A stretch of DNA of 64,000 nt, taken from NCBI RefSeq assembly GCF_013114625.1, contig NZ_VTXD01000002.1, positions 186,001 to 250,000 on the forward strand, read 5' to 3'. Origin of the DNA: Vibrio sp. 99-70-13A1 (GTDB lineage Bacteria > Pseudomonadota > Gammaproteobacteria > Enterobacterales > Vibrionaceae). The notes beneath the pieces were generated by a model. The model was not told the origin of the DNA. It ran no database searches and saw nothing but the letters and a program-made list of their open reading frames with translations. Shown piece after piece: positions 17,058 to 25,701 of this stretch. Position 1 is the first letter of the stretch. Each line of letters starts with the position of its first letter. The translations under genes were made by a program, and so were the position numbers.

Positions 17058-19226
17058 ATGAAATTAAAGGGTCGAATCATTTTAGGCAGCATGACATTTA
17101 TAATCTTAACGATTACATGTCTTACTCTGTCACAACTTTATATCAAGCATAAATACACAAATAATATTCTAAATTCCACCTCTGAAATCATTTCAGAAAA
17201 ATATGTACTGTATGCGCAAGAACAAGCCACCATCATTATTGATTCTTTGGCTTATTCTCTTGTCGAGCCGATGTATTTTTTCGATCTTGATGGTGTGCAG
17301 TATCTCATTGAGCCTATTTCGAACAGCAAAGGGATCGAAGACGTCATTGTTTTTGATGCTAAGGGAAATATATTCCACTCCGGCGGGCTAAATAGCGACT
17401 ATGGGAAGCCAATCAATCGCCCAGATATGAAAAAATCAATATTAACTGAGCAAAAAGAATATCTGCACATCGATGAAAAATCATTAACGCTCGCCTACCC
17501 ATTAAGCCTTGACAATAAATTATTGGGTGGCGTGGCTTTAGTCTTATCTTTAGAGACAGTTAGACGAGACATTACGGAGCACAAAAACCTTGTTCTAGAT
17601 ATAAAGCAAAATAGCAACGATCTGAATTCTAGGATCCTCACCGCCACATTTGTGATTATCTGTTGCGTTAGTTTGGTTTTATTAACGTTCCTAATTAATA
17701 AGTTTGTAGACCCAATTAAAAAGCTAGTAACTCAATCACGACACATCAGTTTAGGTGAATATCAAAACCATAACACCATCAAACGTAATGATGAACTAGG
17801 TGAGCTGGCAGTTGCATTTAACGAGATGGATGAAAAGCTGAAACAACGAAGTGACAGTATCGAATTCTTGGCTTATAACGACCCTTTGACCCAACTGCCA
17901 AATCGACTTAACTTCATTACTTATATTGAAAGCTTAATCGAAAGCAGCAGAAAAGATAACGTTCAATCTGCCATCTTCTTTATTGACCTTGATGGCTTCA
18001 AAAACGTAAACGATAACTTAGGTCACCAAGCGGGTGATGACCTTTTAAGACATGTAGCCAAGCGAATTTTATCTGTTATTGAACGTTTAAATGCCCTTAA
18101 TGCTCTAGAGCCCATAAATCAACAAGTCGCTCGTATTGGTGGTGATGAATTTTTGCTTTGTATCCCGAATGTAAACGGTATTGATGACACCTCAGAAATC
18201 GCCAAAGCCTTACTGCATGAACTCTCAACCCCCATTCTGATTAATGAGCTTCATGAATCCGTTTTTATTGGTGCCAGTATCGGTATTGCCTTTCTTTCTG
18301 AAGACGAAATATCAGCAGAAGAGCTAGTTAAGCAAGCTGATATTGCGATGTACGCAGCAAAAGCCAGTGGGAAGAATACATTCCGCCACTTCACTAAAGA
18401 AATGGAACAGAAAGTACTTCGCCGAGTCATTATTGAGCAAGATTTACAATTAGCAATGTCTGACTTTTCTCAGTTTCAGGTTTGGTTTCAACCTAAAATT
18501 GATCTTAAAAATGGGAAAGTCATTGGCGCTGAAGCCCTACTAAGGTGGATTCACCCTGAGAAAGGGTTTATTGGACCGGATGAGTTCATTCCAATTGCAG
18601 AAACTAACGGGCTAATTGTTCGATTAGGTGAGTGGGTGATCGAGGAAGTCATCAGTAATCTCTCTCGCTGGAATCAGGTACACAACTTAGAGAGCTTCCA
18701 CGTTGCATTGAATGTATCAGCACGCCAATTACGTGATCAGCAAGTCTCTAATTTTATTGATGAACAACTTAAAAAGTACCAGTTACCATCTCGACTCATT
18801 CAAATTGAAGTGACTGAAACCACTTTAATGGAAAACAAAGTAAGTGCGAGAAAAGCACTTGATTCACTAAGACAATTAGGCGTAGAGGTTTGGTTAGATG
18901 ATTTCGGAACGGGCTTTTCCTCACTTATGTATTTACAACAGCTAGCCGTAGATGGGCTAAAGATAGACAGAAGTTTTATTTCTGGTGCTGATGTAAATAC
19001 CAACACCCACACCCTTTGTTCTGCCATCATTTTAATGGCTCACCAATTAGGGATTCGCGTGGTTGCTGAAGGGATTGAAACTCAAGAGCAAGCTACATTA
19101 CTGCAAGATCAAGACTGTGATTACGGGCAAGGTTATTTCTTCGCTAAGCCTATGGTTTCTGATCTGTTTGCTAGAGAGTATTTTGAGGAACAAGACAAAT
19201 CTGCACTACAGATTTCCAGTCACTAA
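17058..19226 (+). CDS. Membrane GGDEF-EAL protein with periplasmic sensor and HAMP domain
   Basis: 722 residues. A membrane helix (about 9-28), a periplasmic sensor of about 165 residues, a second helix (about 193-214), a HAMP segment (FVDPIKKLVTQSRHISLGEY), a GGDEF domain and an EAL domain occur in order. The diguanylate cyclase motif is intact, G-G-D-E-F at 361-365, but the upstream I-site RxxD is absent. The EAL domain has EALLRW at 492, DDFGTGFSS and KIDRSF, so it looks active as a c-di-GMP phosphodiesterase. The start codon follows the binding-protein stop by one base and has no good ribosome site, which implies translational coupling. The binding protein probably modulates the balance of the two activities. 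Confidence 0.92.
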   Translation: MKLKGRIILGSMTFIILTITCLTLSQLYIKHKYTNNILNSTSEIISEKYVLYAQEQATIIIDSLAYSLVEPMYFFDLDGVQYLIEPISNSKGIEDVIVFDAKGNIFHSGGLNSDYGKPINRPDMKKSILTEQKEYLHIDEKSLTLAYPLSLDNKLLGGVALVLSLETVRRDITEHKNLVLDIKQNSNDLNSRILTATFVIICCVSLVLLTFLINKFVDPIKKLVTQSRHISLGEYQNHNTIKRNDELGELAVAFNEMDEKLKQRSDSIEFLAYNDPLTQLPNRLNFITYIESLIESSRKDNVQSAIFFIDLDGFKNVNDNLGHQAGDDLLRHVAKRILSVIERLNALNALEPINQQVARIGGDEFLLCIPNVNGIDDTSEIAKALLHELSTPILINELHESVFIGASIGIAFLSEDEISAEELVKQADIAMYAAKASGKNTFRHFTKEMEQKVLRRVIIEQDLQLAMSDFSQFQVWFQPKIDLKNGKVIGAEALLRWIHPEKGFIGPDEFIPIAETNGLIVRLGEWVIEEVISNLSRWNQVHNLESFHVALNVSARQLRDQQVSNFIDEQLKKYQLPSRLIQIEVTETTLMENKVSARKALDSLRQLGVEVWLDDFGTGFSSLMYLQQLAVDGLKIDRSFISGADVNTNTHTLCSAIILMAHQLGIRVVAEGIETQEQATLLQDQDCDYGQGYFFAKPMVSDLFAREYFEEQDKSALQISSH

Positions 19227-19368
19227 ATAGTGCCTAAATCGTAAACAGTTATTTAAAATACACAGAAAACCGACCTAAAGCGGCAAAGCAAGATAGAAAA
19301 CTAGGTACCTATTTAACATTTTATTTAATGCCTAGTTTCAATCGAATATGATGATCTGGCACTTCAAT

Positions 19369-19665
19369 TTAATAGGCTGGTTCATTCAAGAAACAGACAT
19401 CTAATGAATTAATACCTCGAAGAGATTTTCGATGAACACCACTAAGGTTGCCACTTAGTACTAAGTAGTAATTACCTGTTTTCATCATCTCCCAGGCCTG
19501 TTCAAGTGAGTCAGCATAATGCTTATCCTCAAAATCTTCAGCACTATCACTGCGACCTCTTCTCTTTTTTATGGATAATTCAAATAGCCCATCTTTATTT
19601 GGCAAACATTCAAAAATAACAGGGTTATTGTAAATAACACCTTCAGCAGTAATCGATTTGATCAT
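19369..19665 (-). CDS. Hypothetical protein (about 98 aa)
   Basis: I do not recognise this family. The protein begins MIKSITAEGVIYNNP, has a basic stretch (SIKKRRGRS) followed by an acidic one, and contains ADSLEQAWEMMKTGNYYLVLS; it is probably a small soluble protein. I set the start at 19665 because AAGAG lies 8 nt upstream. A longer frame reaching 19707 would overlap the porin terminator hairpin, so it is unlikely. The gene is leftward, just after the porin terminator. Confidence 0.65.
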   Translation of the reverse strand: MIKSITAEGVIYNNPVIFECLPNKDGLFELSIKKRRGRSDSAEDFEDKHYADSLEQAWEMMKTGNYYLVLSGNLSGVHRKSLRGINSLDVCFLNEPAY

Positions 19666-19682
19666 TGTGATAACTCTTTTAA

Positions 19683-19713
19683 TAAAAAAGCCACTTCGAA
19701 TAATCAAAGTGGC
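19683..19713 (-). terminator. Intrinsic terminator of the porin gene
   Basis: The arms GCCACTT (19690-19696) and AAGTGGC (19707-19713) enclose a 10-nt loop. Read on the minus strand they are followed by six T's (A's at 19684-19689). It lies 30 nt after the porin stop codon. Confidence 0.85.
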
Positions 19714-19742
19714 AATAAATTTATCCGCAATGGGAGAAAAAC

Positions 19743-20783
19743 TTAGAAGTAGTAGTAAGCCGCTGCGAATACGTGAGTTTCTTCATCGTAATCAAAGCCA
19801 GCATCTAGCTCTTGCTTAATATCAATACCCATGTCGGCATTGTCAGCGATGCGGTACATTGCAGCGATGTTGATGTAAGAGAAATCTTCATCAGATTTGC
19901 CTTGAGCTTCTTTAGAGTTTGCAGCGTAACCAGCAGCTAGTGTTAGATCTTCACTAAGTGAGTAACCTGCAGATACGTAGTAACCTGTATTTTTTGCATC
20001 TTCAACGTAGTCTTCGTGACCTTTAACTACAGTGTTACCTTCTTCAATCCAAGTGTTCACACCGATTTTGATGTCGCCTACTTTTACGTTACCTGTCACT
20101 GTGTAAATATCGTAGTCAGCGTCGTCACGAGTTTCATAACCTGCGTAGATGTTCACTACACCTTGCTCAAAACCAACATAACCGTTCACACCTTTGTCAG
20201 CGTCAGTGTGGTCGTCATCTGTTTCGAAGTATGAAATTCCGTAAGCAATTGAAGAAGTAGAACCTTGGAATTTAACAACGTTAAATGCATCAGAAGCATC
20301 ACTTGCAGATGCGCCGTACTCGTATGTGTTATCGCCTGCGCCATCAACTTTGTCTAATGCTGTATCGTTTTCAAAACCGAAAGACGCAATACCAACACCA
20401 GTATCAAAACCTAACCATGCTTTATCAACATCAGTAGCAGGACCAGAATCAATACCGTTAGCCCAACCAGCAGTATTAGCACCAGTTACGTTATTATCCG
20501 TTGTGTAGTTCAACATGAAATCCGTTTCGAAGTAACCAACGAAACGATTGTTACGGTAGTTAACCGCAAGAGTAAGACCAGTAGCCCAATCATCGTAAAA
20601 TGCTTTTGAACCAGTATCGTAGTAGCCACCAACACCGAAAGAACCAGATACAGAGAACTGATCTTTATGCATAGAGTCAAATGCGAACATATCTTCGTTT
20701 TTGCTATTTTGGCTGCTTGTGCTTACTGCAAATGCAGATGAAGAAATGCTTGCGATTGCAATAGCTACGAGAGTCTTTTTCAT
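19743..20783 (-). CDS. Outer-membrane general porin (Gram-negative porin family)
   Basis: About 346 residues. The signal peptide MKKTLVAIAIASISSSAFA is followed by a mature protein rich in alternating hydrophobic and polar strands, Gly and aromatic residues. It ends AAAYYYF, the C-terminal aromatic signature for outer-membrane assembly. Length and composition fit trimeric 16-strand porins of Vibrio, which admit small hydrophilic solutes. The ATG at 20783 is preceded by AAAGGT at suitable spacing; a GTG two codons upstream would sit too close to that site. Codon use is strongly biased, as for an abundant protein. The leader 20784-20850 probably carries regulatory sites, but none is recognisable. 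Confidence 0.9.
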   Translation of the reverse strand: MKKTLVAIAIASISSSAFAVSTSSQNSKNEDMFAFDSMHKDQFSVSGSFGVGGYYDTGSKAFYDDWATGLTLAVNYRNNRFVGYFETDFMLNYTTDNNVTGANTAGWANGIDSGPATDVDKAWLGFDTGVGIASFGFENDTALDKVDGAGDNTYEYGASASDASDAFNVVKFQGSTSSIAYGISYFETDDDHTDADKGVNGYVGFEQGVVNIYAGYETRDDADYDIYTVTGNVKVGDIKIGVNTWIEEGNTVVKGHEDYVEDAKNTGYYVSAGYSLSEDLTLAAGYAANSKEAQGKSDEDFSYINIAAMYRIADNADMGIDIKQELDAGFDYDEETHVFAAAYYYF

Positions 20784-20910
20784 TTTCACTACCTTTCATT
20801 AATCATATATTGAGAGAAGCTATACATCCCTCTTTGGATGGCAGTGATTGTTATCCATTTACATTTGTGTCAGTACCGTAAATTTACTGCATCTTGACAA
20901 CTAAATTTGT

Positions 20911-21849
20911 TTAAATTGAGACACGTAGCCCTAAAGTGAAGCCGATGTCAGTACTGTTATCCATGTTCCTCATATTTTCTGTCATAGAAGCTTCCAGCAT
21001 TGCTCGCTCTAAAAATCGATAACGGTAGCCTAAGACAAGCTCATTTGAAGGTTCTGAAAAGTCAGGATCATTACTTGCCCAGCCATGATAATTCAGTGAC
21101 TCCACCACTACGCTATGCATTTTATTAAAACGATATTCATAACCGACAGCCCAGCTTAGGCTTCTGTTTTCTAATGTAACGTCTTCATCAGAATCTCGAT
21201 GTACAGCTCCGAGCGTCACAAAAACACTGTTTTGAGCATTGATATAACTGTAATTAAGCTGCACTCCTTGCTCAAAACTTTTCCTTTCGAACATTCCGTC
21301 TCTTACATTGTTCCAAAATAATGAAGCTCCAGCAGACAAAGAAGAAGGACCGCGCGATAGAATCAAGACCTCATTGTAATAAGTGATCGCGCTGGTTAAA
21401 GTCTCTCCTTCGAAGTCATCTATCTGCACCCCCGCTCCTGGAATAGAGACACTGAATTGGTCTTCTGGAACGGTATCTCGTCCATTCTGACCAATCCCAA
21501 ATAAATCGTGGAACCCCATAACAAAACTGTCTAGACCATTATCTTTTGCTGTTACTTTTCGATAATCCAATTCCGTTTTCCAAATAGGCGAAACTTGCCA
21601 TTCCACAGCAACATGACCTTGGTTCTGATAATAATCGAGGGAGTACTCACTGGTGTGAGCCCAAATACTGGCAATGGTATAAGACGACTTAAATTCAACA
21701 GAACCTACTTTATTCGGCTCTGCCTTTCTCAACTGGGTTGAAAGGACGTTTGAATGTATTGGAGATTGGGCGTAGGCATAGATAGGAGACGCATTTACAC
21801 TAGATATCAGGCAAGCCGATAACCCTATTAACGTTAAAAAATACTTCAT
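20911..21849 (-). CDS. DUF3187-like outer-membrane protein
   Basis: 312 residues with a signal peptide (YFLTLIGLSACLISSVNA). The mature part has many alternating beta strands, and the phrase FHDLFGIGQNGRD is what I associate with the DUF3187 family. The end TDIGFTLGLRVSI resembles a final barrel strand. A function is not established for the family; an outer-membrane beta barrel or surface protein is the best reading. It is leftward, upstream of the porin gene but separated from it by about 125 nt, so it is probably a separate unit. The family name is from memory; the barrel prediction comes from the sequence pattern. Confidence 0.7.
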   Translation of the reverse strand: MKYFLTLIGLSACLISSVNASPIYAYAQSPIHSNVLSTQLRKAEPNKVGSVEFKSSYTIASIWAHTSEYSLDYYQNQGHVAVEWQVSPIWKTELDYRKVTAKDNGLDSFVMGFHDLFGIGQNGRDTVPEDQFSVSIPGAGVQIDDFEGETLTSAITYYNEVLILSRGPSSLSAGASLFWNNVRDGMFERKSFEQGVQLNYSYINAQNSVFVTLGAVHRDSDEDVTLENRSLSWAVGYEYRFNKMHSVVVESLNYHGWASNDPDFSEPSNELVLGYRYRFLERAMLEASMTENMRNMDNSTDIGFTLGLRVSI

Positions 21850-22106
21850 ATCTGTTCATCTAATAAACTCAAGAAATAGTCATATATTGTCTTAAATTTA
21901 GACAGATTTTTATGCAGTATATTTACTGTATTTATAAACTACCCTATGAAAGACTGTGAATAGGTTTATTTTTTCGAGAGCCAGTTAATACAGCGCTTTG
22001 ACGTTCGTAATCATTCTTATTTATATGCCACATATATTTTCAAATCTTATATTTTTTAAGCCATAGATTGTTAAACATAGTAGGATATACAGAGCAGGAC
22101 AGGTGT
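21850..22106. other. Divergent intergenic region between the DUF3187 and LuxR genes
   Basis: About 257 nt (300 nt if the leader ORF is not counted) without a larger gene. It is very AT-rich around 21890-21960 and must hold promoters in both directions. No operator recognised. Confidence 0.4.
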
Positions 22107-22154
22107 ATGACCATGAAATTGCGCGTAATAAAGGAAGATAAGAGAAAAAAATGA
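22107..22154 (+). CDS. Candidate 15-codon leader peptide upstream of the LuxR gene
   Basis: A short frame encodes MTMKLRVIKEDKRKK. It has GGA about 7 nt before its ATG, and its TGA overlaps the ATG of the LuxR-type gene in an ATGA arrangement. The overlap and the ribosome site suggest translational coupling. The peptide is highly basic. Such short frames arise easily by chance, so this is only a candidate. Confidence 0.35.
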   Translation: MTMKLRVIKEDKRKK

Positions 22155-22966
22155 GCAGCACTAAAAAAAGCTTTGAGCAACTTTTAATGAATCAATCGAG
22201 TACATTGATAGATTGCGATCCAAAAAAATTCAACGCTGCATGGTCGGAAGTTAGCTTTGATGTTTTAGATTGGTTCAATATCGACAGGTTGACTCTTTTC
22301 CCTAATTCAATGGTGTTACTTGAAGATGGTAAAACGGCTTCTGCTGCCCGTGAAAACATCCCACCAATCAATAAACAAAATTTCATAGGCAAAAACCATA
22401 CTGACTACTTAAAGCTGCTCAAAACATCTAAACCTTACATTACCTTTAACAGCCTAGAGCTAGAAAAAACTCAGAACTTCGTTTTACAGCAGCTATATAA
22501 AGAAGGCGGGCGATGGCATTGCATTGTGCCTTTACAGCTTTTTGGTCAACGCTGGGGAGCGCTTTCTTTTACGAATTTCTTTGATAACTCTGAGGGTTTA
22601 GATGACGAGAATTTAAAGCGTCTAAAACTTATCTGTGAAATGTGGCTTTGCTACTGGCAGCATTCCACACTATTTCGCTCTCTCAAACAAAGTGAAACTT
22701 CATTGGTTAATGATGCCGATAAATTGCTACTGCTTACCAAAAAGCAAAGCACAGTTTTAGCCTTGATAGCACAGGGACTAACAGCCCAACAGTGCGCCGA
22801 TAAGCTTCATTTAAGCTCACGTACTATTGAGTCTCATAAATACCGAATGCTCGATTTACTAGAACTGGATAATCATAATGAACTGGTGCAATTTGCACTT
22901 CGAAATGGCTTAGGGATGTCTGAAGATACTAACTCAAAGCCCTCAGGCAAAACCAAAGGGCGCTAG
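22151..22966 (+). CDS. LuxR-family transcriptional regulator with N-terminal sensor domain
   Basis: 271 residues. The C-terminal LuxR-type helix-turn-helix (about 195-255) reads LTKKQSTVLALIAQGLTAQQ followed by CADKLHLSSRTIESHKYRML, which is complete. The N-terminal 180 residues (with WFNIDRLTLFP and RWHCIVPLQLFGQRWGALSF) resemble a GAF-type sensor domain rather than an autoinducer-binding or receiver domain. The ligand is unknown. No target is obvious, although the gene is divergent from the DUF3187 gene. The tail is basic and Ser/Lys rich. A hexamer repeat begins 9 nt after the stop. Confidence 0.87.
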   Translation: MSSTKKSFEQLLMNQSSTLIDCDPKKFNAAWSEVSFDVLDWFNIDRLTLFPNSMVLLEDGKTASAARENIPPINKQNFIGKNHTDYLKLLKTSKPYITFNSLELEKTQNFVLQQLYKEGGRWHCIVPLQLFGQRWGALSFTNFFDNSEGLDDENLKRLKLICEMWLCYWQHSTLFRSLKQSETSLVNDADKLLLLTKKQSTVLALIAQGLTAQQCADKLHLSSRTIESHKYRMLDLLELDNHNELVQFALRNGLGMSEDTNSKPSGKTKGR

Positions 22967-22974
22967 TGTTAAAG

Positions 22975-23028
22975 GCTAAGTTTTAGGTGTAAGTTTTAGG
23001 TTTAAGTTTAAGTTTAAGTTTAAGTTTA
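22975..23028. repeat. Hexamer-type tandem repeat (gtttaa) after the LuxR gene
   Basis: Two taagttttagg-like units are followed by four perfect gtttaa hexamers (23000-23023) and a partial copy. It lies between the LuxR stop and the convergent RecX-like gene. Confidence 0.85.
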
Positions 23029-23064
23029 GATTAAAAGGTAACGTATTCCCTAAAAGCCCATTAT

Positions 23065-23907
23065 TTAACTTTCTTCTTTGGCTTCTTCTAAAGCAAACTT
23101 TACTTCTTCAGACGAGAAGCCCTTACGAGTTAGCATCGCATAAGCTTTAGAACGCTCTTTGTGATCATTTAAGTCATAGTTTTTCTTCTGCAGTTGCTCC
23201 AAGCACGAAGAATAAAAATCGATAGTGTCTTCGTTAATGGCTTTCTCTACAACTGTATTTAAGTCGGTGATATCAATTTTTCGCTTCATCAACTCTTGTC
23301 GAATAACCGTGAGCCCTTTCCCTTTTCGCGCGTATTTTAAGACTTCTTTTTCTATATCGGCTTTTTCTGCTTTGATTTCTAAGTTCGATTTTAGCTCTTC
23401 TATATTTTCATGCTGGGCGAGAGCTTCTTTAATTTGTTGGTAAGTAAAACCGCGCTTTTGTAGTGCTGTTACGACCTTCTCTTTACTCATGGTAAAGGTT
23501 TGATAGTAATTATTGACTCTCTCTATCAACATGGCTTGTTCATCGATATTTTTAGCCAGCTTTATCTTTTCAATCGCATCATGGATAACAGAGTCTTGTA
23601 TGCCTTTCTTCTTAAGCTTTTCTATAATGTACTTCGAACCGAATTCACCAGAGAAAGCTTGCTCTGTAAACTGCTCAGCAAAATCTTGATCGGTTTTTAA
23701 ATAACCGAAACCACGTAGGTTATTAAGCGTTTCCGTTATCCACTCTTCATTGTCAGTTTTTACACGTAACTTAGTTAGCAGTTCACTTTCTGTCATGTCT
23801 CGCTGGGTTAAATGCCACATGGCAGAGTTCATAACACTTTCAAGTCGAGTGGCTTTTTTTACTCGGTTTTGTTCTTGTTTCATTTCTGTTCTCATCCTAA
23901 TCAGCAT
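23065..23907 (-). CDS. RecX-family protein, long form
   Basis: 280 residues, almost wholly helical and charged. The region MWHLTQRDMTESELLTKLR, then LRGFGYLKTDQDFAEQFTEQ and GSKYIIEKLKKKGIQDSVI, is the three-helix repeat of RecX, which binds the RecA filament and restrains it. At least three such repeats are visible (also KRGFTYQQIKEAL and TRKGFSSEEVKFALEE). Classical Vibrio RecX is roughly half this size and sits beside recA. Here recA is absent, so this is a stand-alone, expanded homologue that may have another partner. AAGG lies about 6 nt before the ATG. Confidence 0.75.
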   Translation of the reverse strand: MLIRMRTEMKQEQNRVKKATRLESVMNSAMWHLTQRDMTESELLTKLRVKTDNEEWITETLNNLRGFGYLKTDQDFAEQFTEQAFSGEFGSKYIIEKLKKKGIQDSVIHDAIEKIKLAKNIDEQAMLIERVNNYYQTFTMSKEKVVTALQKRGFTYQQIKEALAQHENIEELKSNLEIKAEKADIEKEVLKYARKGKGLTVIRQELMKRKIDITDLNTVVEKAINEDTIDFYSSCLEQLQKKNYDLNDHKERSKAYAMLTRKGFSSEEVKFALEEAKEES

Positions 23908-24208
23908 GCGTTACCTTCATCTTACAAGCTAGATAGTTTCGACACTACGTCCAATTGATGAATTCCACCCTTCATGGCATTTTTAGAAAGTGTCGCATTT
24001 CAAGTTTAATGATGAGTCACTAACCGACAGTGTCAATAAGCTAGCCCAAAGAACGGAATAAATCATAGAACACAGTTCCAATAAAGCGTCATGATCTGTA
24101 AAGTACGCCTCATAGAAAACACTATTCAAACTGTTCTGATTTCAATGCTGTTGGTACATTCCAAGCGCAAACATATTCAGAGCATGACAACATAAAAAGA
24201 GTACCCAT
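23908..24208. other. Divergent intergenic region, RecX-like / small hypothetical gene
   Basis: 301 nt with no supported gene. It must contain promoters for both neighbours. No recognised LexA box (CTGT-N8-ACAG) was found near the RecX-like start, although such a box would be expected if the gene were part of the SOS response. Confidence 0.4.
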
Positions 24209-24457
24209 ATGAACGACGAACTTGATGTAATTGATAACCTAGAAGAACTAGAGAAATTCCTTATTGCCGTTGAAGCTGGCGGTTTAGGGCTAGAAGGTGT
24301 CGAAGGCGTAGGTATGGCGACAAACAACTCAGATGGTCGTCACTTCGTGGCCGTTTTTAATAGCAGCCATAAAGTATTACTTGCTCGTTGGATTTCTAAA
24401 GAAGTCTTCGAAAATGGCAAAGACCTAGTGCGTAACGGTCCTAGTCGCAAGCATTAA
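24209..24457 (+). CDS. Small hypothetical protein (82 aa)
   Basis: An 82-residue acidic protein that I do not recognise, starting MNDELDVIDNLEELEKFLIA. A Gly-rich segment (GGLGLEGVEGVGMATN) is followed by RHFVAVFNSSHKVLLARWIS, and the end is basic. There is no signal or membrane segment. GAG lies 7 nt before the ATG, and a good terminator at 24570 supports an independent gene. Function unknown. Confidence 0.7.
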   Translation: MNDELDVIDNLEELEKFLIAVEAGGLGLEGVEGVGMATNNSDGRHFVAVFNSSHKVLLARWISKEVFENGKDLVRNGPSRKH

Positions 24458-24569
24458 ATTGCCAAGCTCTGGCGCCAAACGCTAGTGACAGGCTCTGACA
24501 TGCTGGGCAACCGTATTTCGCCCTAGCTTAACGATGACTTTGCTATATTAATCAAAGCACCAAAAGTAA

Positions 24570-24602
24570 AGCACTACCCAATAAATAGATAGTGCTTTTT
24601 TA
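24570..24602 (+). terminator. Intrinsic terminator
   Basis: The arms AGCACTA (24570-24576) and TAGTGCT (24590-24596) are followed by a T run to 24602. It ends the small gene at 24209. Confidence 0.85.
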
Positions 24603-24636
24603 TTGAATGGCACACAGACACCAGTATTAGGCTTTT

Positions 24637-25566
24637 ATGATAAACCCAAAACTTATCTCATTACTTCCTGATTTAGCAGCCTTTATCCTTGTGGTGAATG
24701 AAGGTAGTTTTACGGCTGCAGCCAAGCAACTCGGTGTGACACCTTCTGCCTTGAGTAAGCTGATCACACGTTTAGAACATGCTTTGTCTGTAAAGCTATT
24801 CGAAAGAACAACACGCAAACTCATCATCACTCAGGCAGGGCAACGAGTGTATGAGCAAAGTGTGGTCATGGTGAATGCAGCCCAACAAGCCATTGAGTCA
24901 TCCAATTCTGATCACAGTGAACCTTCAGGGTCGTTAACTGTTGCAGCTCCAGAGGCATTCTTGAATTCAGTGCTTCAACCTTTTGTTGTTCCGTTTCTCA
25001 ATCAATACCCAGAAATTCAGCTGAAGCTAAGAGCAGCAGATGGCGATATCGATATTTTTAGGCAAGGTATTGATGTGGCTTTTCGTTTAACCGATAAACC
25101 GGATGAAAGCTTAGTACTAAAAGAGTTAGGCAAAACCAATTTAGTCTTGTGTGCTAGCCCAGCTTATTTAGAAAGTAATGAGATACCTTCGCACCCGACT
25201 GACTTAACGCAACATGACTGCATTTACCTAGCAGAGACCGACCGAGATCATATCTGGGATTTCTTAAAAGACGATGAATTTCACACTGTTGCGGTCAAAG
25301 GGCGTTACGCTGTGAACCACTCTCAGATGCGTTTAAACGGCGTTAAAAATGGATTGGGCATTGGTATTTTCCATGATTTTGTTATTCAAGATGCGCTAGA
25401 AGAAGGCAGTGTCGTGCAGGTACTGTCTGATTGGACAATAAAAAGTAACTACCATGGTGCGATTGCCATGCAGTTTGCCCAAACTAAGTACATGCCCGCT
25501 CGTTTACGAGTCTTCATTGATTACGCCATGGAACATTTAAGCGATAAACTCGCTACAGATGAATAA
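24637..25566 (+). CDS. LysR-family transcriptional regulator
   Basis: 309 residues. The N-terminal winged helix includes NEGSFTAAAKQLGVTPSALS and LSVKLFERTTRKLIIT, standard for LysR. The effector domain has FRQGIDVAFRLTDKPDES and a VLCASPAYLE strand, which place it in the CrgA/AaeR-like subgroup that often controls a neighbouring oxidoreductase or efflux gene. No divergent partner is adjacent. It is a single-gene unit closed by a strong terminator at 25577, and its target is unknown. Confidence 0.9.
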   Translation: MINPKLISLLPDLAAFILVVNEGSFTAAAKQLGVTPSALSKLITRLEHALSVKLFERTTRKLIITQAGQRVYEQSVVMVNAAQQAIESSNSDHSEPSGSLTVAAPEAFLNSVLQPFVVPFLNQYPEIQLKLRAADGDIDIFRQGIDVAFRLTDKPDESLVLKELGKTNLVLCASPAYLESNEIPSHPTDLTQHDCIYLAETDRDHIWDFLKDDEFHTVAVKGRYAVNHSQMRLNGVKNGLGIGIFHDFVIQDALEEGSVVQVLSDWTIKSNYHGAIAMQFAQTKYMPARLRVFIDYAMEHLSDKLATDE

Positions 25567-25576
25567 AGTTACCGAT

Positions 25577-25617
25577 GACGATTACTAGCCAATAACCTGA
25601 CTAGTAATCGTCCTTTT
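25577..25617 (+). terminator. Intrinsic terminator of the LysR gene
   Basis: A perfect 12-bp stem, GACGATTACTAG (25577-25588) with CTAGTAATCGTC (25601-25612), is followed by CTTTTT. Confidence 0.92.
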
Positions 25618-25701
25618 TGCTATTTTTTCTATTTACTCTTTCTTTTCGGTTTAGCCTTTACTATTCCTTATTAATTCCTGTTTTGGGCTTAAGCGACTCA
25701 G

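Noticed and set aside
19666..19707. N-terminal extension of the small hypothetical gene to 19707
   Set aside because: It would overlap the porin terminator hairpin. The ATG at 19665 has its own ribosome site.
15847..24110. Shared word tgtaaagtacgcct in two intergenic regions (near 15847 and 24098)
   Set aside because: A 14-nt match between two places in 64 kb is expected by chance several times over, and the flanks do not match.
23908..24208. LexA (SOS) box upstream of the RecX-like gene
   Set aside because: No CTGT-N8-ACAG sequence was found in this stretch.
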